Assembly (NCBI GenBank): GCA_963973795.1 | Contig: CAXBAF010000016.1 | Coordinates: 1-64,000, forward strand | Reading direction: 5' to 3' | Source: UBA1926 sp002337215 | GTDB lineage: Bacteria > Planctomycetota > Phycisphaerae > Phycisphaerales > UBA1924 | DNA: 64,000 nt | Shown: piece by piece, positions 7,486 through 16,376 of the stretch | How the letters are laid out: every line of letters starts with the position of its first letter | How positions within the stretch are numbered: the first letter of the stretch is position 1 | The notes under the pieces: generated by a model | Told to the model about the DNA's origin: nothing | The model's database searches: none | What the model saw: only the letters and a program-made list of their open reading frames with translations | Made by a program: the position numbers and the translations under genes

Positions 7486-10400
7486 TCAGGGGGACGGAGG
7501 CTCGCTGGGGGCCTCCGTCTTCCATTGCCTCACGAGCGCCACCTCCGCGGCCGCGCGCTCCTCCGGGCCGAGCCCCGTCTCACTCGGTGAACCGCCGGTT
7601 GCGACCGCGGCATCGGCCCGCCCCCATCTTTCGCGGAGTTCACGCCGCTCGACCGGCCCCCGCGCGTCCCACGCCGTGAGCACGCCGCCCGCGTGCGCGG
7701 CGTACAGCGTCCGGCTGTCCGGGCTCCACCGCAGGTCGTGAACGAACAGCGGCCCCCGCCCATCCTCGGCGGGCGTCGCCTGGAACGAATACAGCATTGT
7801 GTAGAACTCGGTCTCGATCACGAAGATCCGCCCATCGAGCGAGCCCACCGCGAGGGTCGAGCCGTCGGGCGAATACGCCGCGCACAGCAGCCGATCCGGG
7901 TCGCTGATGGGCTGCGCAAGGACCTCGCCCGTCTCGATATCGATGACACGAGCCCCGGTCGTCGCGACCGCAACAAGATGCCGACCGTCCGGGCTCAACG
8001 CGATGCCCTCAGCAGTCCCAAGCGGCAGCGCTTCGAAAGTCCGTGACGCGAGATCGAGCCGCTTGATGGTGCTCTCGCCGCTGCCGGTAAACAGAAGGGC
8101 GTCCCGCTCCGGCATCACAACATGGCGGGAACTGATCGGCCCTCCGCCCGGAAGGGTGCCGGGGTTGAGCCGGGGGACCGTCGGGTTGATCGGCGCAGGG
8201 TTGTCCGGCGCCGTCCAACGTGATGCGCCGTCGCTCAGGCTCCATCGCGTCACGCCCACCACCGAACCATCCTCGGCCTCGACCGTCGCGAGCAGCTCAG
8301 TTCCATCCGGCGAGAACCACAGCATCGCGTGCCACCGGTGGCGTTGGCTGGATCGCATGGGCAGCAACGCCAGCGTCTCACCCGTGCGGGTATCGACCAC
8401 CGCCACCTCGTCCTGCCACGGCGACATCACCGCGAGCAATCCACCCCCCGGCGAGATCGCGAGGTGGTACAGCGCCCCCCGCAGCGGCCGAGCGTGATAC
8501 AGCGGACGCAGTCCGATCTGAGGGTTGGTCGTGTCGATCACCAGCGGTCGGTACGGTCGATCGGTGATCGCGACGACCGACGCCCCGCCGTGCATCACGC
8601 CCGTGGACCCGATGAGCGGGGACGGGTTGCCCCGGCCATTGTCAGAAAGGAGAAGAACATCGTCGAGCCGACCCCCGTCCGGGTCCATCAGGCGATAGGT
8701 GCCGTCTTCGAGCCGGACGACGAGCCGGTCGCGGTCGGGCAGGTAGGCGAGCGGCTGCGCGACACCCTCGAAACGACGCCTTGTCTCCAATGTCGCGACA
8801 TCGAAGAACCCAACGCCGCCAGCGGGTTCCTTTCCCGGAGAAGTCACGCTCGCCGCGGCAATCTCGCCTCGATCTTGAAGCAGCACGAAGGACACGCTCT
8901 GCTCCATCCGTTCTGTCCGGGCGACAATCGCTCCCGAAGCCGCGTCAACAACGGCGAATCGGAACCAGTGCGGCTGTTTGGATTCCCGTTGGAGCGACAC
9001 CACCGCCCGCTCGTCGAGGCCGCGGACATCGACCCAGCCGGGCAGATCCGTGTCGGAATCGGCACCGAGATCGATGGCCCTGGGGCCGTGCGATCCGGTC
9101 GAGATGTAGGCCGCCGGCCCGCCACCCGGAGTTGCCGCAGAACCAGCCGAACCCTCCAGCCACATCCACGCACCCAACGAAGGCTCGTATCGTGAAGACG
9201 CGGCAGACGGCCGCCCGAGTTCCGGAGCACGATCAACCGACCACACGCCGGTGTCGAGCACAAACATCTCGCCGTTCGGGCCGTACGCCCGGACGTTGGG
9301 AAGCGGTGCGTGCCGGACCTGTTCAACCCGGGAAAACCGGCCCAACCCCGGGCGAGGCGTCACCTCCCCGGTCCGCGGATCCCAGGTCACGAGCGTCTCA
9401 TCGACGACCGTGAGCACACGCGCGCCGTTCTCGACCACCGCGAACAGGCGGTTCCCGGTCCATGCCGTGCCCGCATCGCTGTTGAACGCGAGCCCACCGA
9501 AACCCCGATCCCCCGGCATCCATGCCGGCACCGAGGCCGCGAGCAACTCCCATCCCCACCCGCGCAACCCGGGCGGCACCGTCTCCAGCGACTCGATCGC
9601 CGGGAGGACACGACCCGCGAGCGAGTCATCCGCCGCGGCCTGGAAGGCCCGCGACACGAGCCTCGCCTGCTGTCGCCGGGCCTCCCGGTCGCTCGCCTCC
9701 GCCGCGAGCCTCGCCCGGTACTGCCCGGCCGCCAGCAGCCCCGCAACGACGAGCCCGACCAGCAGCGTCAGCACCGTCGCCACGACACCCCCGACGAGCG
9801 TCCTGTTGCGGCGAACGAACTTCACCGATCGATCGACCCGGCTCGGGGCACGGGCCCGGATCGGCCGGTCATCGAGATACCGACGGATATCCGCAGCGAG
9901 TGCATTCCCGTCGGCATAGCGTCGCGCCGGATCACGGTCGAGACAGGCCCCGACGATCGTCGCGACATCCCGCGGGATCGATCGGTCCGCCGAGGTGAGC
10001 AGCGGTGCCTCGCTCATCTCGATCTGCCGGATCGCCGCGGAGATCGAGAGCCCGCCAAGATCGACCGGCGGCCGGCCGGCAACGAGCTCGTACGCGATGA
10101 CGCCCAGCGCATACACGTCCGCCCTCGGTGTGACGTCGCCGTGCCGTCCGAGTTGCTCCGGCGCGATGTAGGCGAGGGTCCCAAGAATCTGCCCGTCCCT
10201 CGTCATCGTCGTTGCCGCGATGGTCGCATCGCCCGTCACGCTCGCGATGCCGAAGTCGAGCACCTTGGGCTGCCCGCTCGGCTTCACGAGGATGTTCTCG
10301 GGCTTCAGATCCCGGTGCACGACACCACGGTCGTGCGCGTACCCGACACCATCGGCGACCGTGGCGAGCAAGGCCAATCGCTCCCGAAGACCCAGCCCCG

Positions 10401-10968
10401 CATCGTCGGCATGCGCGAGGATCGGCCGTCCCTCGATCAACTCCATCGCGAAAAAAGGGCACCGCGCAAGCCCCACCGTCGCAACCCCCGCCTCGAAGAC
10501 CTGGGCAATCCCGGGATGCTGCAATCGACCCTGGATCTCCGCTTCCGAGCGCAGCCTCGCGGCAAACTCAGTCCCGGCCCGCACGCCGTCGACAACCTTC
10601 AGGGCGATCCTCCGCCGCGGCTGTTGCTGCTCGGCCTCGTAGACGACCCCCATGCCGCCCTGCCCGATCCGACGCAGGACTCGGTATCCGCCGATCGATG
10701 AGGGCTCGCCCGCGCCACCCGAATCGCCCGTGGTCTCCCCAGCCAGCAGAGCGTCGAGTTCACGCCGCCGATCATCAATCTTTTCGTCGGAGAAAAGAGG
10801 CGCCTCGATCGACGTGCCGTCCGCCCGGAGGAGCGAGAGCACCTCGCGGCGAAGGCTCTCATTTCCACTGGTTGTTTCTGCGACAAACCGCTCGCGATCC
10901 TCAGGCGGTAACTCCAGAGCATCGGCGACCACCGAGAACACGGCCTCGAGATGACTTTCAGACATCAT
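7486..10968 (-). CDS. transmembrane Ser/Thr protein kinase with C-terminal beta-propeller (PQQ/WD40-like)
   Basis: 1160 aa. The kinase domain spans about residues 94-365: GQGGMGVVY P-loop (102-110), ATP-binding Lys124, catalytic HRDLKPEN (218-225), DFG (238-240) and APE (269-271), so it looks active. One membrane helix lies at about 391-413. The rest is probably outside the cytoplasm and has repeated blades with SPDG, WSPDSRTLYAA and similar WD40/YVTN-like turns, a likely sensor or scaffold. A short N-terminal segment with the PxEDRERFV/LLRADG pattern precedes the kinase, as usual in planctomycete kinases of this kind. The start overlaps the end of the upstream sigma-factor gene by 11 bp, indicating translational coupling. 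It likely phosphorylates or controls the partner sigma factor (inference). Confidence 0.92.
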   Translation of the reverse strand: MMSESHLEAVFSVVADALELPPEDRERFVAETTSGNESLRREVLSLLRADGTSIEAPLFSDEKIDDRRRELDALLAGETTGDSGGAGEPSSIGGYRVLRRIGQGGMGVVYEAEQQQPRRRIALKVVDGVRAGTEFAARLRSEAEIQGRLQHPGIAQVFEAGVATVGLARCPFFAMELIEGRPILAHADDAGLGLRERLALLATVADGVGYAHDRGVVHRDLKPENILVKPSGQPKVLDFGIASVTGDATIAATTMTRDGQILGTLAYIAPEQLGRHGDVTPRADVYALGVIAYELVAGRPPVDLGGLSISAAIRQIEMSEAPLLTSADRSIPRDVATIVGACLDRDPARRYADGNALAADIRRYLDDRPIRARAPSRVDRSVKFVRRNRTLVGGVVATVLTLLVGLVVAGLLAAGQYRARLAAEASDREARRQQARLVSRAFQAAADDSLAGRVLPAIESLETVPPGLRGWGWELLAASVPAWMPGDRGFGGLAFNSDAGTAWTGNRLFAVVENGARVLTVVDETLVTWDPRTGEVTPRPGLGRFSRVEQVRHAPLPNVRAYGPNGEMFVLDTGVWSVDRAPELGRPSAASSRYEPSLGAWMWLEGSAGSAATPGGGPAAYISTGSHGPRAIDLGADSDTDLPGWVDVRGLDERAVVSLQRESKQPHWFRFAVVDAASGAIVARTERMEQSVSFVLLQDRGEIAAASVTSPGKEPAGGVGFFDVATLETRRRFEGVAQPLAYLPDRDRLVVRLEDGTYRLMDPDGGRLDDVLLLSDNGRGNPSPLIGSTGVMHGGASVVAITDRPYRPLVIDTTNPQIGLRPLYHARPLRGALYHLAISPGGGLLAVMSPWQDEVAVVDTRTGETLALLPMRSSQRHRWHAMLWFSPDGTELLATVEAEDGSVVGVTRWSLSDGASRWTAPDNPAPINPTVPRLNPGTLPGGGPISSRHVVMPERDALLFTGSGESTIKRLDLASRTFEALPLGTAEGIALSPDGRHLVAVATTGARVIDIETGEVLAQPISDPDRLLCAAYSPDGSTLAVGSLDGRIFVIETEFYTMLYSFQATPAEDGRGPLFVHDLRWSPDSRTLYAAHAGGVLTAWDARGPVERRELRERWGRADAAVATGGSPSETGLGPEERAAAEVALVRQWKTEAPSEPPSP

Positions 10969-11536
10969 GTCCCGCAGTCTCTCGGATCAGCCACAGCCGC
11001 ACCGCCTGCCATTCGCGCCACGCTGTTGACACGCTGATGTCGAGAATATTCGCGATCTCTTCGAACGAGAGCGACCCCAGAATACGCAACTCGGCGACCC
11101 TGCCATAACGCTCGTTGAGGCTCGACAAGCGATCGAGCGCATCATGGAACGCCACCGCGTCGTAGCCCGCGTGCTCGGCCGCGAGTGCCCCGGTCGAGAG
11201 CGTGATCTTCTGGAACCCGCCGCCACGCTTCTCGGCGTTCTTCGCCCGGGCATGATCGGCGAGCACCTGCCGCATCGCCTTCGCAGCGAGGGCGAAGAAG
11301 TGCGACCTGTCCTCAACCGACTCAAGGCCACCCGAGATCTTGATCCAAGCCTCATGTACCAGTGCCGTCGGCTGAAGAGTGTGCCCCGAACGCTGCCCCT
11401 GAAACACGGTCACCGCAAGACGAGTCAACTCGCGATGCAACTCGTCGAACAGCCGACCAGACGAAGAGGCGCATCCAGAACGGGCCTCTCGCAACAGGGC
11501 ATCAATATCGAGCTCATCGGAGTTCTCTTCCGGCAT
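10958..11536 (-). CDS. ECF-type RNA polymerase sigma factor, planctomycete kinase-associated group
   Basis: 192 aa. Sigma region 2 is at about 25-95 (LFDELHRELTRLA, then ALVHEAWIKI and HFFALAAKAMRQVLADHAR), and region 4 at about 135-190 (RVAELRILGSLSFEEIANILDISVSTAWREW, a helix-turn-helix). The ALVHEAW and FFALAAKAMR motifs identify the group usually found beside Ser/Thr kinases in planctomycetes. No anti-sigma gene is seen; the overlapping kinase gene is the likely regulator. There is no Shine-Dalgarno before the ATG, but TAGGCT lies 7 nt upstream, suggesting a leaderless message. Confidence 0.92.
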   Translation of the reverse strand: MPEENSDELDIDALLREARSGCASSSGRLFDELHRELTRLAVTVFQGQRSGHTLQPTALVHEAWIKISGGLESVEDRSHFFALAAKAMRQVLADHARAKNAEKRGGGFQKITLSTGALAAEHAGYDAVAFHDALDRLSSLNERYGRVAELRILGSLSFEEIANILDISVSTAWREWQAVRLWLIRETAGHDV

Positions 11537-11543
11537 TCGTTGC

Positions 11544-11549
11544 AGCCTA
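11544..11549 (-). promoter_or_regulatory. TANNNT -10 element (TAGGCT) for the ECF sigma gene
   Basis: TAGGCT on the minus strand lies 7 nt before the ATG at 11536 with no Shine-Dalgarno between, so the transcript would start at or next to the start codon. Confidence 0.45.
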
Positions 11550-12124
11550 TCGAGCAGCCCGCCACCTCAACAGGAAGATCGTGACCGACGAGGGTGAACT
11601 CGGATTCTCGGACTCGGTACAAGGGGCCGCCGATCGAAGTTTCGTTTCGATCTCCCAATACAGGAACGGCCCCGCACTCGCCGCTGGGTCGAGCCATCCT
11701 GTTCTCTCTGTCGCGAGCCCCGCCGACGCTCGACGAGCAAAGAAACGCCGTTTCAGAGCTGTCAGGGCCGATTTCTACGAATCCGTGGTCGCTCCCGTCC
11801 GCGTGCCCCGAACGCATTGCCCGGCCAAGTTTGCGATGGCGCCATGGCCGTCGACGTCGTCCGGGTCCGGCTGGCGACGTATACGCAGCACGGAAGAAAC
11901 AGGAAGGCCTACAACGGCCGACTGGTCGACGACGTCATTGCGAACATCGCCGAGCACTGACTTTCCCCCTGTTGCTGTGCCAACATCAATTTCCAGCAAC
12001 AGTGCCTCTCCGCGCCGCCCGTAGGCTTCGGAGAGAAGCGGAGCAGGCCTCCGACGGGGTGATCGTCTGCGGTGCCGGCGGCCGATACTCCGGCGAACAT
12101 TGTGGCCGCTTCGTGGTGTGAGCC
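11550..12124. other. relic/non-coding region between sigma gene and transposase fragment
   Basis: Several frames are open here but none gives a recognisable protein. The most protein-like is a 38-codon plus-strand frame at 11844-11960 (starting MAVDVVRVRL, ending IANIAEH) without a clear ribosome binding site. I see no RNA gene and no intact insertion-sequence ends. The region probably contains further decayed mobile DNA next to the transposase fragment. Confidence 0.4.
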
Positions 12125-12290
12125 TTCCACGCCGGGCTGTTTCTTCGGAACGTTGAGCCCCTCTCGATTCAGATACGCTCCACGCGATTGTGATGAACCT
12201 GCCAGCCGGAACAGCGAAGACGCGCCGCGACGCGCCGGCAGCCGTATCGCATGGCCACGTCCCGGAACTCTCGGCGTGCGTTCTGTTCTC
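12125..12290 (-). pseudogene. IS3-family transposase OrfB fragment with a frameshift
   Basis: Read on the minus strand, REFRDVAMRYGCRRVAARL, then LRCSGWQVHHNRVERI, matches the N-terminal HTH_21 part of IS3-family OrfB (intact proteins read xRYGYRRVxxLLRREGWxVNHKRVxRIWRREGL). A TGA interrupts the frame at 12169-12171. Restoring one G turns it into TGG (Trp), after which the other frame reads NREGLNVPKKQP, the expected continuation. About 55 residues survive; the DDE catalytic core and both terminal inverted repeats are missing. It is a dead relic, not a working insertion sequence. Confidence 0.75.
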
Positions 12291-12460
12291 GGTCTCGAAA
12301 TCGTCCTGAAGAAGGCTCTCCATGCAATGCCGTAGGGAGCGTGATCGCGATCTGACCCGGATTCAACAACTGATAGGCATGCCGCCAAATCGAGCGCAAC
12401 GCACGGGTTTCCGCACAAGGCCGTTCGGCTACGCATAGAACCCATGGACTGGAGGCGCTC

Positions 12461-13840
12461 TTGAACGACACCGAGGGGACATCTGAGAAGCTCGCACTTG
12501 ATCCAGTCGCACTGGAGAGAGCCATCGCCGCCAATGACGGTGCGGCGTGTGAATCGTGGCTTGATCAAGCCCAAGCGGATGAGATCATCCACGAAGTCGC
12601 ACAGTTGGCGGATGCGGACCGTTCTGCCTTGCTTGGACTTCTCGAGCCAGAGGCTGCCGCACACCTTCTGGATCTCATGCCCGAAGCGCACGCGATCCAT
12701 GCGATCGAGGATGTCAATATCTCGGTGGCGGCTCAGATCGTCGAAGAGCTTCCGAGCGATGAGCGGGCAGATCTGATCAGATCGCTCGATGCCGAGACAG
12801 CCGAGGCGATCCTGGCTGAGCTTGAGCCCGACATCGGCGAGGATGTTCGCAGGCTTGCGGCCTACGGGGATGACACGGCCGGCTCGATCATGCTGAGTGA
12901 GTACTTGGTGTTCGCGGATTCGCTGACTGTTCGCGAGTTGCTTGCCGACATCGAAAGCAATGCGGAGAAATACGCCGACTACAACATTCAGTATACCTAC
13001 GTCGTTGATAATGAAGGACGCCTCGTTGGCGTGCTTCCGCTACGGAACGTCATCCTGGCCCGACGGGCAGCACCCGTTCGCGACGTGATGATCGCCGATC
13101 CGATCGCCATGCTCGACACGGCCTCGCTCGACGATGTGCGTTCGGAATTCCGGGAACATCCGTTTCTCGGCTTCCCTGTCGTCGATGCAGAGCACCGATT
13201 GGTTGGCGTGATCGAAGCAAGTGATGTCGCACGGGCCGATATCGAGGAAGCAGACGAAAGGTACCGGCAATCACAGGGCATCGTGGGCGGCGAGGAACTC
13301 CGGAGCATGCCGCTCTTTCTGCGTTCGCGGCGTCGTCTCGCCTGGCTGAGCGCGAACATTGTGCTCAACATCCTTGCCGCAAGCATGATCGCTTTGCATC
13401 AGGACACGCTCGAAGCGGTTATCGCGCTGGCAGTCTTCTTGCCGATCATCTCTGACATGAGCGGGTGCTCAGGGAACCAGGCTGTGGCAGTCACGATGCG
13501 CGAACTCACCCTCGGCGTGACGCGTCCGAATGATGCGGCACGGGTGCTCATCAAGGAGATCTCGCTCGGCCTGATAAACGGCTCAGCCCTCGGCATCCTC
13601 ATCGGCGGTGTCGCGTATCTCTGGAAGGGCAATCTGTTCCTCAGCGGCGTGGTCGGCGTATCGCTCGCGCTCAACACCGTGATCGCTGTGTGCATCGGCG
13701 GACTCGTGCCGCTGCTCCTCAAGAAGTTCAAGGCCGACCCGGCGTTGGCATCGGGCCCCATCCTCACAACCATCACCGATATGTGCGGCTTCTTCATCGT
13801 GCTCACACTGGCATCGCTGGTTCTGACAAGCCTCACGTGA
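12461..13840 (+). CDS. mgtE: magnesium transporter MgtE
   Basis: 459 aa, normal length for MgtE. It starts at TTG 12461 with GGAGG 5-6 nt upstream. The cytoplasmic N-domain (helical ARM-like repeats with LEPEAAAHLLDLMP, LPSDERADLI) covers about 10-140. Two CBS domains follow (about 145-270; VPLRNV-like LPLRNVIL, FPVVDAEHRLVGVI). The membrane domain has five helices from about 300. The pore segment reads FLPIISDMSGCSGNQ where most MgtE have a GGNAGSQ-type sequence, and the last helix keeps the Mg-binding Asp in ITDMCGFF. It forms a Mg-gated Mg2+ channel in the inner membrane. Its stop overlaps the convergent C45 gene by 8 bp. Confidence 0.93.
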   Translation: MNDTEGTSEKLALDPVALERAIAANDGAACESWLDQAQADEIIHEVAQLADADRSALLGLLEPEAAAHLLDLMPEAHAIHAIEDVNISVAAQIVEELPSDERADLIRSLDAETAEAILAELEPDIGEDVRRLAAYGDDTAGSIMLSEYLVFADSLTVRELLADIESNAEKYADYNIQYTYVVDNEGRLVGVLPLRNVILARRAAPVRDVMIADPIAMLDTASLDDVRSEFREHPFLGFPVVDAEHRLVGVIEASDVARADIEEADERYRQSQGIVGGEELRSMPLFLRSRRRLAWLSANIVLNILAASMIALHQDTLEAVIALAVFLPIISDMSGCSGNQAVAVTMRELTLGVTRPNDAARVLIKEISLGLINGSALGILIGGVAYLWKGNLFLSGVVGVSLALNTVIAVCIGGLVPLLLKKFKADPALASGPILTTITDMCGFFIVLTLASLVLTSLT

Positions 13841-14807
13841 CCGGGGAATCGGGCAGGGCGACCGAGAGCGTGCGTTCGATGGCGTTGGTGAGGTCAAAGT
13901 GCTCGGTGCGACCCGGCCAATGCAGCGAGAGTCTCTTCACAGAGCAGGAGTACTCCGCGACATACAGAGTGCCACTGGCGTTGTCATAGTGCGTTCGCCA
14001 TACCGGTTGAGAGAGGAATGCTTGACGGACCTGTTCGACCGTGGTGGTCGGATCAACAAGCTGCTCAATCCGCTCGAGACGACCCTCCGTCTCAACAAAG
14101 TTTGCGTACTTCGGCCAATCAATGCCTCGCTGATGGTTTGTCGAAGCTCGTCGCGTGACGAACGTCGCGTCGACGTCGGGCCCGAGAAACGCGGTCACGA
14201 ACTCACCGGACGCATCGATGACCGCGAATGTGTACGGCATGTACACCGGCAATCGGGCGAGCGCGCTCCGGGCTTCCGCAGTGCTGGAACACGTCTCGAG
14301 AATGTAACGGCAGATCAGCGGTGCGGAGAACCCATCGCCGAGCGCATTGCGTCCACCAAACGCGAGAGCGATCGCGAGACCATCGCTGTTGATTCCATCG
14401 AGCGCCCCCCAGATGCAGTCTGCCACCGCGAGTGTCTGGGTGCCGCTCCATTCGCTCCTCAGGATGATTCCATCGAGCAGGCCCGGATGGTGGTCGTAGC
14501 TGCGCAGCAGCAAGGGGCCTGAATCAGTGTCGAGCATGAGCTGTGTACACGCCCGGACAACGCGCGGCGGGTTGTAGAGCGTCAGAAACCGGCCGATTTC
14601 ATCGGAACCACCGAATCGAGCGTGCAGCATCTCGAACGTGGGGAGCAACTCGGGCATGTGGTGCCGAAGCTGCCGCAGGCACTCAACGAAACTTTGCGGC
14701 CGAGAGCGGCCGAGCCACCTCTCGTACGAAGGCCAGTACCGCGCGAACGCGGCATCCAGCCGATCGCCATCGGTGCCGTCAGCAATGAACTGGAATGAAA
14801 GCTCCAA
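13833..14807 (-). CDS. C45-family autoproteolytic acyltransferase/amidohydrolase (Ntn-hydrolase)
   Basis: 324 aa, TTG start with GAGGG about 6 nt upstream. It resembles the acyl-CoA:6-aminopenicillanate acyltransferase/choloylglycine-hydrolase-like superfamily (Peptidase C45). Cys87 in RACTQL is the expected autocatalytic nucleophile, followed by the conserved RSYDHHPG stretch, and later by DGINSDGLAIALAFGG, matching the family's G(M)NxxGLa pattern. Members cut themselves before this Cys and hydrolyse or transfer amide-linked acyl groups. As the last gene of the amine/GABA operon, 17 nt after the ATP-grasp ligase gene, it may cleave an amide the ligase forms, or transfer an acyl group (inference). 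Substrate unknown. Confidence 0.8.
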   Translation of the reverse strand: MELSFQFIADGTDGDRLDAAFARYWPSYERWLGRSRPQSFVECLRQLRHHMPELLPTFEMLHARFGGSDEIGRFLTLYNPPRVVRACTQLMLDTDSGPLLLRSYDHHPGLLDGIILRSEWSGTQTLAVADCIWGALDGINSDGLAIALAFGGRNALGDGFSAPLICRYILETCSSTAEARSALARLPVYMPYTFAVIDASGEFVTAFLGPDVDATFVTRRASTNHQRGIDWPKYANFVETEGRLERIEQLVDPTTTVEQVRQAFLSQPVWRTHYDNASGTLYVAEYSCSVKRLSLHWPGRTEHFDLTNAIERTLSVALPDSPVT

Positions 14808-14824
14808 CGTTGGCCCTCGGCTCG

Positions 14825-16372
14825 CTAGAGCAGTTTGAACGAGCTGTCCTCGATGCCGATCCTGGCGTGCTCAACCTTGGGGACAGTCTCGCCGACGTAC
14901 TGAGCGTTGATGCCGTTGATCCAAGCCTTCGCGCGATCGGTGAGCTCGAAATCGTCATCCATGAATCGTCCAGGGCTCACCAGAATGCCGAGGTCGGCAC
15001 CCCCGTAGAAGTAGTCGCCGACGCCCGAGATCCGCAGGAAGAAGGCTCGGTTCTCGTGCTGCACGGTGCGGCGATGCGTCTGCATCCGGACGTGCCGAAC
15101 ACTGCCGTCGTCGGCCATCTCCCAGATGCCAGAGGGTGGTGCCGACGTGATCCGCTTGACGTCCGCGCCTGTGTGCTTCATGACGAGCTGTGACCACGAG
15201 TCGATGTTGTCGGGGTTCGCCCAACGGTTGCTGAGCTTGCCCGGCTCGAAGTGATAATTGATGTCCATCCACTCGATGAGATGGAACAGGAAGAGCGGCG
15301 CATCCGCATGCGCGAACGAGGACAGGTTCGTCATCGAGCTCGCGCCGGTGATGCGGGGATTACATTCGCCGAGATACACCTCGTCGCTGTCGAGATCCAT
15401 AAGGAAATCAAGCTCGAAGTAGCCGCGATAGCCCTGATCCTTGAGCGCATCGCCGAACGCCATCGCTGATTTTCTCGCACGATCGCGGATCTCAGCGCTG
15501 AACGCTCCCGCAAAGACCTCGTTTCCACACCAACCACCTTTGTACGGCGTCAGTTCCTTGAATCCGACCAGCTCGGTCATCAACGGCCCGACGATGGTGC
15601 CCCGCTTCGTGACGCACGCCTCGATCGCCGCGCCTCGGCACCGGATCCGCTTCATCACCTTCACCTCAGGTGCTGATGTGATCTCGTCGGCGTGCTTCTC
15701 GAATTCAGCCTCATTGGAGACAAAGAACGTCGTATGGCCGGAATCGCCGTACGCGGTCTGGATGACCAGATCTTCACCGAGCGACTTGCTGATCTTTCGG
15801 AGCGCCTTGTACGATTCGACGCGAGCAAGCACGTTCGGGACAGATTGAACACCGGCACGATCCGCGATGCGGGTCGTCTCGACCTTGTCATCGATCTGTG
15901 TCCGGAGAGCCGCGGTCGGGAAGCAGACCTCGAGCCCGAGCCTGTCGCAGAGTTCCTCGGTTTTCTCGTCGAACATCAAGAAGACGGCCTTGCCGCCCGG
16001 GCCCCGCTCTCGGATCAGTTCCGCGACCGCCGGATGCGAGAGCAGGTAGTTGTTGATGTCCTCGATCGACTCCCACGGTTCGTGCTCGATCTCCGGCGGG
16101 ACGAACACGCTGGGGTGCTGCCCATCGAAGCAGTCGATCGCGCTGATGAACATCAGTCCGCGCACCCATTCATCCATCCCGAGCAGGTTGAACGGCGTTG
16201 CACTGATGAAGTAGACGGGCTCGGTATTGCGATAGAAGTAGCGACGGATATCGGAGACACCCCGGAGCGCCTTCGGGCGCTTGCCCGCCGGCCGATCGGT
16301 GGTGAGCGGGCGAGCCCTGCGGGAGGTTTCTTGTCTGTCTTCCTTGCCTGTCGCCGGTCGCGTTCCGCCCAT
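14825..16372 (-). CDS. ATP-grasp ligase (biotin-carboxylase-like), amine/GABA operon
   Basis: About 515 aa. The ATG at 16372 follows GGGAG and lies 4 nt after the decarboxylase stop; longer in-frame starts would overlap that gene by up to 59 bp. The central part has ATP-grasp features: a phosphate-binding region (VIQTAYGDSGHTTFFV, about 200-215), KRIRCRGAAIEACV, and the metal-binding GYFELDFLMD / YLGECNPRITGASSMTN stretch (about 325-370). There is no biotin-carboxyl carrier domain or lysine motif, so carboxylation of biotin is unlikely; annotation pipelines may still call it biotin carboxylase. ATP-grasp enzymes join a carboxylate to an amine or thiol via acyl phosphate. Its position between the decarboxylase and an Ntn-hydrolase suggests ligation of the amine product or GABA to another acid (inference). 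Confidence 0.8.
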   Translation of the reverse strand: MGGTRPATGKEDRQETSRRARPLTTDRPAGKRPKALRGVSDIRRYFYRNTEPVYFISATPFNLLGMDEWVRGLMFISAIDCFDGQHPSVFVPPEIEHEPWESIEDINNYLLSHPAVAELIRERGPGGKAVFLMFDEKTEELCDRLGLEVCFPTAALRTQIDDKVETTRIADRAGVQSVPNVLARVESYKALRKISKSLGEDLVIQTAYGDSGHTTFFVSNEAEFEKHADEITSAPEVKVMKRIRCRGAAIEACVTKRGTIVGPLMTELVGFKELTPYKGGWCGNEVFAGAFSAEIRDRARKSAMAFGDALKDQGYRGYFELDFLMDLDSDEVYLGECNPRITGASSMTNLSSFAHADAPLFLFHLIEWMDINYHFEPGKLSNRWANPDNIDSWSQLVMKHTGADVKRITSAPPSGIWEMADDGSVRHVRMQTHRRTVQHENRAFFLRISGVGDYFYGGADLGILVSPGRFMDDDFELTDRAKAWINGINAQYVGETVPKVEHARIGIEDSSFKLL

Positions 16373-16376
16373 AAGT

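Noticed and set aside
8329..10701. Long plus-strand open frames opposite the kinase gene (up to 463 codons)
   Set aside because: They are antisense shadows of a high-GC gene with intact kinase motifs; their products are Arg/Pro-rich and lack start context.
14825..16372. Biotin carboxylase as the function of the ATP-grasp gene
   Set aside because: There is no biotin-carrier domain, carboxyltransferase gene or biotin-lysine motif nearby; only the ATP-grasp fold is shared.
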